64,000 bases of DNA from Candidatus Promineofilum glycogenicum (GTDB taxonomy: Bacteria > Chloroflexota > Anaerolineae > Promineifilales > Promineifilaceae): contig JADJHJ010000003.1 of the NCBI GenBank assembly GCA_016707605.1, forward strand, positions 124,001 through 188,000, given 5' to 3'. How positions within the stretch are numbered: the stretch's first letter is position 1; each line of letters begins with the position of its first letter. A program made the position numbers and the translations under genes. Of this stretch, positions 1 to 8,555 are shown piece by piece. The notes under the pieces are model-generated. The model was not told the origin of the DNA, ran no database searches, and saw only the letters and a program-made list of their open reading frames with translations.

Positions 1-3000
1 TCTCCCTTCAAAGAAACGCTTGGAATTGCCAAAAGGGACTTCTGAAACCACATCAGCTTTGACATATGCACCTGGCTGCTTACTCGAAACCTGTGCGCCA
101 TAATTGACATAACAAATATTTCCAAGACGAATAGATACTTTGTCCATTCTCTGTAGAAGTTCAAAATGCGCACTAGAAGCTTCATGTCTCAATTGTGAGC
201 CGGGTAAGCCATAAAAGAGGGATTGTTGTACTGTGTAACGTAGGGGAGAGATATGTTTACCCTCTGCGAGCACCTCTCCACTATCCACAGAAATGATTGC
301 TGTTGTCAGGTCTGGCACAGCTTTTTGAACTACCAGAACTAGAGTTTGTCGAGACACTTCATCAAATACATTCGCCTCCCCAAAGGAAAGCAATCGGGTG
401 ATACAAGAATTCTCTAGTAAGAATCTACGCATCTCTACTGCATATTTCTCTCTGGAGAATGGATTGGGAAGAATAAAAGAGAAGAAACTCATCGACCGAC
501 AAACATTAAACGCTCGTAGCAAAAAGGGTATGTATAAATCCCAATGAGCTCCCAACACGCGCGGGTCTTCGGCTAAAGCCTCAATAACACTGCGGACTTC
601 TCTATCATGTGTTGTCATGGACCACGCACTCACATACGGCGGATTCCCAATCACCGCATCAAACCCCGCCCCGTCCCCCTTCGGCCGCCCATACTTGTCG
701 AAGAAGACCTCCGGGAACTCCAGTTCCCAGTGGAAGTAGTCGTTGGCGACGACGGCCGGGTGCGCCAGGTAGCGGGCGGCCTGCTCGTCGCTCAGCGTCG
801 CCGGGCGGCCCTGGATGCGCCGGGCCAAGTCGGCGTACTCGGCGGCGCTCATGGCGTTGCCGAAGTAGGCGCTGACCCACACGTCGGCCAGGCGACGCCA
901 GCGGCCGAGGGTGTTGTCGTGGAAGTCGCGGAAGATGCGCTCCTTGGCGTGGACGGCCTCCAGGTCTTCGGTCAGCATCGCCTCGATGGCCGCCGCCCCG
1001 CCCACCGCCTGCCCGGCGTTGGTGGTGAAGGCCGACTCGTCGAAGAGCATCTCTTCTGCCCCCCGGCTCTCCGGCCCCCCGGCTCCCCCGCGCCCTCTCC
1101 CCAGCCCTCTCCCGGAGGGCGAGGGGGCTTTGTCCAGATCGCGCAGCCAGGCCCCGATCAGGCTATCGCCGTGGCGCAAGTGGTGGTCGAGGAAGCTCAG
1201 CGGCTTGTCGGCGGCGGCCGTCTCCAGCCACAGGCTCAGCTTGGCCAGCTCCACGGCCAACTCGTTCTTGTCCACGCCATAGATGCACGCCTCCACCACG
1301 CGCCGCCGCCAGGTGGTGATTTCGCTTTCGGCCGTGGCGGGTGGCGCGTGGCGGGGGGCGAGGACATTGTTCACCGTCGCGGAGTCCGCATCCTCAGATG
1401 CGGACGGGTGGCCGGTGGCGAGTGGCGGGTCGTCGGCCGGGCCGGCGACGGCGCGTTCGACCAGCGCCCGCGCCAGAAAGTTAGTCGCCTCCACCAGAAA
1501 GTGGCCCGACCCCATGGCCGGGTCGAGCACGTTCAGCGCCAGCACCCCCGCCGCAAACCGCCGCCCCACTGCGGCCGTCTTCTCTTCACTCGCCCCTCGC
1601 CCCTCGCCCCTCGTCGCTTGCTTCCACGCCTCCTCCACCAACGGCCCCAACGTCTGCTCCACGATGTACTTGACTATAGTGTCCGGTGTGTAGTACGACC
1701 CGGTGGCCTTGCGCTCGCCCTTGTCGGTGGCCAGATAGAGCTGGCCCGGTTGGCGCGTCTCGATGCTCTTGGCCTGGCCGCGTTCGCGGGCCGGCAGCCA
1801 CGTCTCCTTGCCCCCCTTGCGCACGGTGACCATCGGTTCCACGGCCAGACTGACCCGGTACTCCAGCAGCCCCTCATAGATGGAACCCAGTTGGCGCACG
1901 CCCAGGGTGCGATAGTCGACGGCCTCATAGCCCAGGTCGCGGCCGTTGTCCGTCTTGCGCCGCCGGGCCAGATAGTCGAGAGCGCGGACGAGGTGCTGTT
2001 CGCCGACGAACTTCTGCGCCAGAAAGGGGTGGCGCTGGGGGTCAAAGAGGCCGCCGTTGTAGCGCGGCACGCCCAGCGACGCATTCAGCGCGGCGTCGTC
2101 GCCGTTGATGACCGTGAACAGTTCGTTCAGTTGCCCCCAGCGCCCGCTGGCGGTGGCCGGCAGCGCGTCGACGGTGTGGTTATCCACCCGGACGGCCGCC
2201 GCGCGGGCCAGGGCCGACAGACTGCGCTCGGCGTAGGCCGGGTTGCGCATGGGCAGCAGGCCGCGGCTCTCGCCGTAGAACAGGAACAGCAGCCGGTAGA
2301 GCAGCAGCAGGCTGTTGCGATAGACGGCGTCGCGGTCGGCCGGGCTGTTGGCGTCCAGCCCGTTGGCCGCCGGGGCAAAGAAGCCGGTGATGAGCTGCTC
2401 CAGCGCCTTGTAGGCGTTGTCGCGCAGGTCGCTCTCCAGGGCTACGGCATAGGTGCGGCTGCCGCGCAGCACCTCGTCCAGGAAGACCGCGCCGTCGTCG
2501 CCGGGCCGGAAGGCGGGCTGGCCGAAGAAGACGACGAAGTAGTTGGCCACGGCCAGGGCGGCCTTCTCGTCGGCCGCGTTCAGCGCGTCCAGCAGGTCGA
2601 GTTCGAAGTAGGCGTCGAGGCGGTGGCTGCTGTCGCGTTGCACCAGACGCCAGAGGCGGCCATTGCTGATGATGCCCCAGGCGACGCCGGTCGACTTCAG
2701 GTAGTAGTCGATCTGGAACATGGGGTTGCTGTTGTCGAAGGTCGGCGCGTTGGCCACCCGGCGGCTGAGGTTGACCGGCCAGGCCTTCACCTCGCCCACG
2801 GCCAGGGCGCGGCGGGCGTACTCGTCGCTGCGCTGGGCGGCTACGGCGGCCATGCGCGTCGCCTCGTCGGCGAAGAAGACGTAGTCGGGCTTCTTGATGG
2901 CCCCTTCCAGCCCGGGCACGGTCGCCTGCGACTCCCAGACGTGGCCCAGTTGACCGAGGATGGGCTTCAGCCAGCGCTCCTCCAGTTGGGCCTCGCTGTA

Positions 3001-3189
3001 GGCCGGCAGTTGGGCCGCCTCGCGGGCGTGGAGGTCGCGCAGAAAGGCCAGCAGCGCCGCCGCGCGCGGTTGCGCCGCCGCCCACGCCGGGTCGCGGCGC
3101 AGGATTTCTTCCAGATAGTGATCGGAGAAGAGGCCGTGGTTGCGGTGGGGCTTGCCCAGGTCGAGGGAGAGTTGTTGCGCGTCGCTCAT
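1..3189 (-). CDS. Type IIG restriction-modification enzyme (Eco57I-like), 3' end outside window
   Basis: The frame stays open from the ATG at 3189 to base 1, giving about 1,063 codons with the C-terminus missing. The N-terminal part (SLDLGKPHRNHGLFSDHYLE) with a later KKPDYVFF segment resembles the nuclease end of single-chain type IIG enzymes. An N6-adenine methyltransferase follows, with SAM motif I DPAMGSGHF near residue 555 and catalytic NPPY near residue 848. The part after NPPY (bases 1-600), where the target recognition domain is expected, is visibly more AT-rich than the rest, consistent with exchange of specificity domains. Two palindromic repeat elements lie in frame between motif I and NPPY (about 1381-1410 and 1093-1127). 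The role is inferred to be site-specific methylation and cleavage of foreign DNA. A BREX PglX-like protein is a less likely alternative. Confidence 0.85.
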   Translation of the reverse strand, partial: MSDAQQLSLDLGKPHRNHGLFSDHYLEEILRRDPAWAAAQPRAAALLAFLRDLHAREAAQLPAYSEAQLEERWLKPILGQLGHVWESQATVPGLEGAIKKPDYVFFADEATRMAAVAAQRSDEYARRALAVGEVKAWPVNLSRRVANAPTFDNSNPMFQIDYYLKSTGVAWGIISNGRLWRLVQRDSSHRLDAYFELDLLDALNAADEKAALAVANYFVVFFGQPAFRPGDDGAVFLDEVLRGSRTYAVALESDLRDNAYKALEQLITGFFAPAANGLDANSPADRDAVYRNSLLLLYRLLFLFYGESRGLLPMRNPAYAERSLSALARAAAVRVDNHTVDALPATASGRWGQLNELFTVINGDDAALNASLGVPRYNGGLFDPQRHPFLAQKFVGEQHLVRALDYLARRRKTDNGRDLGYEAVDYRTLGVRQLGSIYEGLLEYRVSLAVEPMVTVRKGGKETWLPARERGQAKSIETRQPGQLYLATDKGERKATGSYYTPDTIVKYIVEQTLGPLVEEAWKQATRGEGRGASEEKTAAVGRRFAAGVLALNVLDPAMGSGHFLVEATNFLARALVERAVAGPADDPPLATGHPSASEDADSATVNNVLAPRHAPPATAESEITTWRRRVVEACIYGVDKNELAVELAKLSLWLETAAADKPLSFLDHHLRHGDSLIGAWLRDLDKAPSPSGRGLGRGRGGAGGPESRGAEEMLFDESAFTTNAGQAVGGAAAIEAMLTEDLEAVHAKERIFRDFHDNTLGRWRRLADVWVSAYFGNAMSAAEYADLARRIQGRPATLSDEQAARYLAHPAVVANDYFHWELEFPEVFFDKYGRPKGDGAGFDAVIGNPPYVSAWSMTTHDREVRSVIEALAEDPRVLGAHWDLYIPFLLRAFNVCRSMSFFSFILPNPFSREKYAVEMRRFLLENSCITRLLSFGEANVFDEVSRQTLVLVVQKAVPDLTTAIISVDSGEVLAEGKHISPLRYTVQQSLFYGLPGSQLRHEASSAHFELLQRMDKVSIRLGNICYVNYGAQVSSKQPGAYVKADVVSEVPFGNSKRFFEGR
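1093..1127. repeat. Palindromic repeat, 'CCCTCTCC/GGAGAGGG' family, inside the R-M gene
   Basis: The sequence CCCTCTCCCGGAGGGCGAGG and its flanks match the triple copy at 22036-22150 and the copy at 42327-42361. Here it is translated in frame as a Ser/Gly/Arg-rich stretch (SPSGRGLGRGRGG) that does not look like methyltransferase sequence. It is therefore an in-frame insertion that the protein tolerates. Confidence 0.75.
1381..1410. repeat. Palindromic repeat GTCCGCATC..GATGCGGAC inside the R-M gene
   Basis: An inverted repeat (GTCCGCATCCTCAGATGCGGAC) is shared with the intergenic element near 22570, where it occurs on the opposite strand with the same flanking GAG and GGGT. It is flanked by GTGGCGGGTGGCG-like units (1325-1370 and 1408-1432) related to those at 28945-28985. 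The protein reads in frame through the whole block. Confidence 0.7.
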
Positions 3190-3282
3190 GAGAAGTGCCG
3201 CCAATGGCTGGAATTGGCCGTTATTCTACCACGGCCGCGCTTTTTGCCGCGGAACAGAAGAATGGAACACGGATTTCGCGTT

Positions 3283-5292
3283 CTATCTCTTGATGATCAG
3301 CCCGACGCACAGCGCCAGGGCCACCCCACTGATCGCCATGCCCACGAACGCGCCGGCCGGCCGGAAGACGAACTCATAGGTATGCGCCCCCGGCCGCAGC
3401 GCCGCCCCCAGATAGCCGTTGAGCGGCTCCACCGCCGCCCGCCGGCCATCGACCCATAGCTGCCAGCCGGGGTAGTCGCTGACCAGGACGACCAGCCGGC
3501 GGCCGGTGGCGTTGACGTCGGCCGTGACGACGACGCGGTTGGGGCCGTCGAGGCGCGCCGGCTGCCCGGCCACCGTCTGCCAGGTGATCGGCCCGTCGGG
3601 GTCGGCGGCGAAGGCGAAGGGCAGGGCGTCGTCGCGCCGCCACAGGTTGACGCCGTTGAACGACGTCAGCAGCGTCGCCGGCTCTGGCGGCTGGTGTTCG
3701 GAGACGGCCAGAACGTACTTGGGCTGGGCGTTGAAGGGGGAGTTCGCGCCGTACTGCGCATCCATCGAACGCACGCGCCGGTTGTAGCGGAAGTTGAGCA
3801 TGGGCATTTCCAGCTCATAGGCGTAGGCGGCCCAATCCCAGTAGACCGCCGTGCCGCCGATGTTGGTGTAGTAGAGGCTGGGGTCTTCGCGCCGCAGCCA
3901 GGTCAGCGCGCCGCGGGCCACGCTGTTGCGCGGGTGGGGGTTGGTGGCGAAGGGCTGGTTGACGCGATAAACGTCGGCTATCGTCCCGCCCAGCAGCAGC
4001 GCCGCCGGCAGCATGACCACCAGCCAGGCCGCGACGCGCGGCCCGGCCCCTGTCTGGCGGCGACGCCCAAGCTCAGTGCGTGCCCAGACGACCAGCGCTT
4101 GCAGGGTCAGCGCCGCCAGCGTCACCAGGGGGATGGTGGCGACGATGAGCAGCCGGTTGGGGAAGCGGAAGGTGTTGAGGAAGGGCAGCCAGTCGTAGAG
4201 CAGGCTTACCGGCGGGTAGCGGCTGGCCTGCCATAGCAGCAGCACCAGCAGCAGCGCCAGCAGGGTCAGCACGTCGCCCCGCTGTTGCCGATGGCGGGCC
4301 AAGACCCACGGCGTGAGGGCCAGGGCCAGCAGCGGCAGCGCGCCGATGTAGAACCAGCCCCAGCCGACGCCCTTGTTCAGCACGTCGGCCCGGAACCAGG
4401 CGTGGTCGGCCACGACGTAGTTGAACAGGGCGTAGAGCAGCGGTTGCGACGTGGCCTGATGCGGGTCGGGCGGCGCGTCGCGGGCGGTGTAGCGCAGGCC
4501 GTCGGCCAGAGGAACCAGGTAGACGGCCGACAGCCCGGCGGCCAGCGCGGCCACGGCCAGGGCGCGGCCGAGCACCGCCCGACGGCGGCCCCGTTCGGCC
4601 CGCGCCAGCGCGGCCAGGGTCAGCACCGCCAGGCAGACGGCCAGGTAGAGCGGGTAGTAGCCGCCGCCGGCGGTGATGACCATCGTCACCGCCAGCGCCG
4701 TCAACACCAGCGACAACCGGTCGCGCCGCCGCAGCGCCACCCAGAGCAGCCCAAAGCACCACGGAAACCAGGCCACGCCGACCAGCAACTCGTACCAGCC
4801 CAGCCACAGCAGCAAGGCCAGCCCGCCCGACAGGGCCAACAGCAGCCCGGCCCACAGCCGGAAGAGGCCGCGCGCGCCGAAGACGTGGGCCAGGAACCAC
4901 TGCCCGAAGCCGGCGATGAGCAGCGACAGATAGAGCGAGACCTTCATGCCGTTGACGCCGCCCCACAGCAGGACGGGCGCGGTGGCCACCGGGTTCCAGA
5001 AGTGGCTGACCGGGTCGCCGGCCAGGGGGAAGCCGGTCAGCATGTAGGGGTTCCACAGGGGAATCTCGCCGTAGCGGCGCAGCCCGATCTCGGCCAGGAT
5101 GGGCAGGGTGGCGCTCTCGTTCTGCTCGGCCGTCTGGGCCAACTGGTGGGGGTCGAAGTCGAGCAGCGCGGCGCGGCTGTAGAGGGTGATGACGGCGATC
5201 AGGATGGCCCATTCGAGCCAGAAGAGGGGCAGGCGGCGGCGCGGCGGGCGCGCGGCGGCCACGGGGGGTGTAGGTTCATCTAGTCCCGGCAT
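3283..5292 (-). CDS. YfhO-family polytopic membrane protein
   Basis: The protein has 669 residues. A proline/arginine-rich cytoplasmic start is followed by about a dozen hydrophobic segments; residues 60-110 contain the WNPYMLTGFPLAGDP-type loop usual in YfhO/GT-C-like proteins. The C-terminal 90 residues carry the YfhO signature (DYPGWQLWVDG, then LRPGAHTYEFVFRPAG) and a final membrane helix. YfhO relatives help glycosylate cell-wall polymers using lipid-linked sugars; that role is a family inference. A TATAAT-like box lies 8 bases before the ATG, so the transcript may be leaderless. The gene stands alone between the R-M gene and the VIT/VWA gene, both also on the minus strand. Confidence 0.85.
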   Translation of the reverse strand: MPGLDEPTPPVAAARPPRRRLPLFWLEWAILIAVITLYSRAALLDFDPHQLAQTAEQNESATLPILAEIGLRRYGEIPLWNPYMLTGFPLAGDPVSHFWNPVATAPVLLWGGVNGMKVSLYLSLLIAGFGQWFLAHVFGARGLFRLWAGLLLALSGGLALLLWLGWYELLVGVAWFPWCFGLLWVALRRRDRLSLVLTALAVTMVITAGGGYYPLYLAVCLAVLTLAALARAERGRRRAVLGRALAVAALAAGLSAVYLVPLADGLRYTARDAPPDPHQATSQPLLYALFNYVVADHAWFRADVLNKGVGWGWFYIGALPLLALALTPWVLARHRQQRGDVLTLLALLLVLLLWQASRYPPVSLLYDWLPFLNTFRFPNRLLIVATIPLVTLAALTLQALVVWARTELGRRRQTGAGPRVAAWLVVMLPAALLLGGTIADVYRVNQPFATNPHPRNSVARGALTWLRREDPSLYYTNIGGTAVYWDWAAYAYELEMPMLNFRYNRRVRSMDAQYGANSPFNAQPKYVLAVSEHQPPEPATLLTSFNGVNLWRRDDALPFAFAADPDGPITWQTVAGQPARLDGPNRVVVTADVNATGRRLVVLVSDYPGWQLWVDGRRAAVEPLNGYLGAALRPGAHTYEFVFRPAGAFVGMAISGVALALCVGLIIKR

Positions 5293-5300
5293 GAGGTGCC

Positions 5301-5306
5301 ATTATA
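5301..5306 (-). promoter_or_regulatory. -10 box directly before the YfhO gene (possible leaderless start)
   Basis: TATAAT on the minus strand ends 8 bases before the ATG at 5292, leaving no room for a ribosome binding site. No good -35 hexamer was seen. Confidence 0.4.
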
Positions 5307-5324
5307 ATGGATCGTGGGACGATG

Positions 5325-5449
5325 GACAGAAGAATGGCACGCAGATTAACGCTGAGCTAGACGCTGATTTTCGCTGATAAGAAGTCGCACTTCTTGTCAG
5401 CGAAAATCAGCGCTCTTTTCAGCGTCCATCAGCGTGCCATTCTTTCTGT
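5325..5449. repeat. Long imperfect hairpin repeat (GAATGGCACGC...GCGTGCCATTC)
   Basis: The arms begin GAATGGCACGC and end GCGTGCCATTC. They contain units of ACGCTGA and GCTGATTTTCGCTG and a centre AGAAGTCGCACTTCT. The same family occurs at 48372-48482. The element fills the gap between two minus-strand genes and directly abuts the stop codon of the VIT/VWA gene, so it may also act as its transcription terminator. Confidence 0.8.
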
Positions 5450-7882
5450 CTAGTCGCGCCGCCGCCGCGACGCGCCCAGCCCCCCCAGCACCAGCAGCGG
5501 CAGCAACAGCGCCGACGCGCAACCGGGGATGCCCACCCCAAACGCCTCGACGCCCCCGCTGGGCGTGGTTTCGCCGTCAACGGGTGTCTCGAACGGCGCG
5601 GGCGTGACCTCGCTCTGGGCGATGGGCTGGCCGCTGTCCGGCGTCGTTGCCGGCAGCGTCACCGCGCCCTCGGTCGTGGCGCTACCTTCGGCGGTGATGC
5701 GATAGGGCGCGCCATCCACGACGACCAGCACCTCCTCGCCCAGCGCCAGCGCCGCGCCCAGTTCCGGCCGGGCGCTCAGCAGCTCAAAGTAGGCATCGGA
5801 CGCGAACGGGATGACCGCCGGCTCGCCCGTCGCGGCGTCATAGGCGCTATCGACCCACACGCCGCCGCGCCGGAAGAACGTCCGCTCGCCGGCCACCTGC
5901 ACCGCGACTTCGGCCACGGCCGCGCCCGGCGCGCCGCCGTCCATCACCGCCACCGTCGCCATCGCCAGCGGGGCCGCGGCCATAGCCAGGTCGCCCTCGG
6001 TCGCCGCCCGCTCCACCGCCTCCGCGCCGCTGACCGCGGGCGGCAAGGCCAGTTCGGCCGCCGCTTCTTCCAGGATCACGTCCCCCGTCCGGGCGAGGAT
6101 GTCGTCCTCCTCGATGAGGAAGCTGGTGTAGGGGGTGATGATGCCGTAGCGCGTGCTGAGCGACACGATGCTCTGCACCAGCTCCGGGTCTTCGCCGCGC
6201 AGCCGGATCTGCTGCATCAGGTGGCCGATGGCCCGCGTGGCCCACAGGCGGGGGATGAACGCCTCGCCGCCATCGGTGCGGAAGGTCTGGTCGGCGTAGG
6301 TGAAGCTCTGCGGCCGGCCGTTGGTCGTGCCGCTGAGGGTGATGGTCGTTGGGCCGCCCGCGCGGTAGCGCCCGGCGACGACCAGTTGCGCCCCGGCGAA
6401 CAGGTCGGGCAGTTCCACCGGGTAGACCTCCTGCACGGCCACGCCGCCGTAGTCGATGGCGATGTCGGTCAGCACCGGCGCGCCGACGCGGGCGTAGAAG
6501 GCGCTGACGGCCTCGTCGATGGCCTGGCCGGGGCGGACGTAGGTCGTCATGCCGCGGTGGTTCTGGGCCAGCGTGTCCAGCAACGTCGTGTCCACGTCGT
6601 CGCCGACGCCAAAGGCGAACAGGCGGGCGTTGTCCGGCAGGGCGGCGGCCACGTTCTCCAGCAGCAGCGAGGTTTCGGTGATGCCCTCGGTGGCCAGGCC
6701 GTCGGTCATGAACAGGATAGTCGTCGGCCGCTCCGGCCCCACCAGCGCCGCCGCCTCCAGCAGCGCGCCGCTGATGTTGGTGCCGCCGGCGGCGATGAGG
6801 CCATCGACGTAGGTCGCCGCCGCGGCCGACTCGCCGGCCGGCAGAAGCGTCGGGGCGTAGCGGTTGACGGTCGTGTTGAAAGGCACGATGGCGAAGCGGT
6901 CGTCGGGGTTCAGGTGCTCGACCACGTAGCGCGCCGCCTGGCGGGCCTGGACGATCTTCTCGCCCTCCATGCTGCCCGACGTATCGAGGACGAGAATCAC
7001 GTCCCTGGCCACCACCTCGCCCGGCGCAATGCCCGGCGCGACGAGCAGGACGAAGAAGCCGTCCTCGCCGGCCGCCTGGTAACTCAGCAGGTTCAGGCCG
7101 ATCTCCTCCGGCGAGACGGTGTAGTACAGCTCGAAGTCGTCCAGCGCCGGGCTGGTGGCCTCGAAGCCGGCGGTGGCGTGGAAGTCGTCCGGCCGGCTGA
7201 GGCTGACGCGGTGGCTGGGCGAGTAGAGGGTGCGGATGGCCTCGTTGGACGCCAGTTCGACGCGGATGCTCTGCTGCGCCGGCGGCGTGTCGCTATAGAT
7301 GCCGGCCGACTGGGGGTAGACGTAGCGGAACGCGCCGTTGTCGGCCGTCAGCAGCGTGGTGTACTCGATCTCGATCCGCCGCTCGTCGCCCGGCGGGATG
7401 GGGAAGACGTTGGCCTGGATGGCGTCCTGGCCGACGTACTCCAGCAGGGCCGGGTCGCGCAACTGGCGCACGATGGCGTCATAGATGGCGCGCGCCTCGT
7501 CCTTGCCCAGCAGCTTGGCCTCGATGGGCACGCCATCGACCCACATGGTCAGTTGGCTGACGGCCGCGCCGGGCGGCAGGGGGAAGTAGTAGGTTCCTTC
7601 CAGCAGCCAGTCGTTAGGGTTGCGGAAGAGCTGCTCAACGTGGGTCGTGGCCACCTGATCGGCGATGGTCACGCTGACGCGCTGATAGGGAATCTCCAGC
7701 CCGTCCATGTTCCAGACGGGCGGCGGGCAGAAGTCGATGCAGATCGGCTCGTCAATGGGCGGCGGGATGACCGGCACCTCGGTGATGCGCGGCTGCGGAA
7801 TCTGATCCTGCGCCCGCGCCGCCGGGACGGCCAGCGCGGCCAGCAGTACGAACAACACCAGCAACAGCAGACTCTTCTTCAT
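5450..7882 (-). CDS. Secreted VIT and VWA domain protein with C-terminal membrane anchor
   Basis: The protein has 810 residues. An N-terminal signal peptide (SLLLLVLFVLLAALAVPAARA) is followed by a VIT (inter-alpha-trypsin inhibitor) domain around residues 55-190. A von Willebrand A domain starts near residue 295 and has an intact metal site motif DTSGSM. The tail has a Thr/Pro-rich spacer, a hydrophobic helix and SRRRRD, which suggests the protein is held at the cell surface. VIT/VWA proteins usually mediate adhesion or protein-protein contact; the ligand here is unknown. The start is fixed by a strong GGAGGA site. It is transcribed divergently from the methyltransferase at 7997. Confidence 0.88.
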   Translation of the reverse strand: MKKSLLLLVLFVLLAALAVPAARAQDQIPQPRITEVPVIPPPIDEPICIDFCPPPVWNMDGLEIPYQRVSVTIADQVATTHVEQLFRNPNDWLLEGTYYFPLPPGAAVSQLTMWVDGVPIEAKLLGKDEARAIYDAIVRQLRDPALLEYVGQDAIQANVFPIPPGDERRIEIEYTTLLTADNGAFRYVYPQSAGIYSDTPPAQQSIRVELASNEAIRTLYSPSHRVSLSRPDDFHATAGFEATSPALDDFELYYTVSPEEIGLNLLSYQAAGEDGFFVLLVAPGIAPGEVVARDVILVLDTSGSMEGEKIVQARQAARYVVEHLNPDDRFAIVPFNTTVNRYAPTLLPAGESAAAATYVDGLIAAGGTNISGALLEAAALVGPERPTTILFMTDGLATEGITETSLLLENVAAALPDNARLFAFGVGDDVDTTLLDTLAQNHRGMTTYVRPGQAIDEAVSAFYARVGAPVLTDIAIDYGGVAVQEVYPVELPDLFAGAQLVVAGRYRAGGPTTITLSGTTNGRPQSFTYADQTFRTDGGEAFIPRLWATRAIGHLMQQIRLRGEDPELVQSIVSLSTRYGIITPYTSFLIEEDDILARTGDVILEEAAAELALPPAVSGAEAVERAATEGDLAMAAAPLAMATVAVMDGGAPGAAVAEVAVQVAGERTFFRRGGVWVDSAYDAATGEPAVIPFASDAYFELLSARPELGAALALGEEVLVVVDGAPYRITAEGSATTEGAVTLPATTPDSGQPIAQSEVTPAPFETPVDGETTPSGGVEAFGVGIPGCASALLLPLLVLGGLGASRRRRD

Positions 7883-7962
7883 GGCGTTCCTCCTGAACGG
7901 TTGGGTCTATCAGGAAGACGCGCGCGGGGGTGGGAAGGTTCCCTGGCTAATCCGAGTGAGAG

Positions 7963-7990
7963 TTGTTAGGCCGGGGCGAAGTCATATAAT
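7963..7990 (+). promoter_or_regulatory. Promoter with -10 box 6 bases from the start codon
   Basis: TTGTTA (7963-7968), a 16-base spacer and TATAAT (7985-7990) precede the ATG at 7997 by only 6 bases. Transcription would start at or within a few bases of the ATG, giving a leaderless mRNA. Confidence 0.5.
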
Positions 7991-7996
7991 GGTCTG

Positions 7997-8512
7997 ATGT
8001 CCCCCTCCCTCCCCCGCTTCCTCGCCAGCCTTATCGCCCCGATAATTGTCGTCGGGGTCATCCCCCTGTGGCTCATCCGCACCGTCCTGGCCGCTTACGA
8101 CACCCGTTGGCCGGCCGGCGCGTCGTGGGTGTGGCCGGCGCGGCTGCTGGGTGTGGCGGTGGTGCTGGCCGGGCTGGCCCTGTTCGTGTGGTGCGTGACC
8201 CTCTTCGCCCGCCGCGGCCGGGGGACGATCATGCCCTGGGACCCGACGCAGCGCCTCGTCGTGGCCGGCCCCTACCGCCACGTGCGCAACCCGATGATCA
8301 GCAGCGTGCTGTTCATGGTGGCCGGGCTGGCCCTGCTGCGCGGTTCGGCGCTGACCGGCGCGCTGGCCCTCTTCTTCTTCGTCGTCAATCACTTCTACTT
8401 CATCGCCTCCGAAGAGCCGGGGTTGCTCAAACGCTTCGGCGAGAGCTATCTGACTTATAAGGCCAACGTCCCGCGTTGGCTGCCGCGCCTGCGGCCCTAT
8501 ATCGACCTCTGA
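7997..8512 (+). CDS. Isoprenylcysteine carboxyl methyltransferase-family membrane protein
   Basis: The protein has 171 residues with four to five membrane segments. The motif GPYRHVRNPM (residues 93-102), followed by a conserved SEEPGLLKRFG..Y segment, is the SAM-binding region of the ICMT/phospholipid methyltransferase superfamily. Bacterial members methylate lipids or small molecules in the membrane; the substrate cannot be told from sequence. The last codons and the stop lie inside the left arm of a 45-base palindrome. No ribosome binding site is visible, in agreement with the leaderless promoter just upstream. Confidence 0.82.
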   Translation: MSPSLPRFLASLIAPIIVVGVIPLWLIRTVLAAYDTRWPAGASWVWPARLLGVAVVLAGLALFVWCVTLFARRGRGTIMPWDPTQRLVVAGPYRHVRNPMISSVLFMVAGLALLRGSALTGALALFFFVVNHFYFIASEEPGLLKRFGESYLTYKANVPRWLPRLRPYIDL

Positions 8513-8542
8513 GGTTTGCCGCAAACCTCAGAGGTCGATATA
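8498..8542. repeat. 45-base palindrome with 22-base arms over a gene end
   Basis: The arms TATATCGACCTCTGAGGTTT.. and their exact reverse complement are separated by one base. The left arm is the coding end of the methyltransferase gene, so the right arm is an inverted copy of that gene end. The CCTCTGAGG core recurs at 40289-40322. There is no T-run after the stem. Confidence 0.85.
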
Positions 8543-8555
8543 GTATCGCCTCTCA

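Noticed and set aside
607..3459. A 950-codon open frame on the plus strand
   Set aside because: It is antisense to the R-M gene, whose motifs DPAMGSGHF and NPPY are clear; the plus-strand protein is Arg/Gln/Val-rich low-quality sequence typical of a GC-driven shadow.
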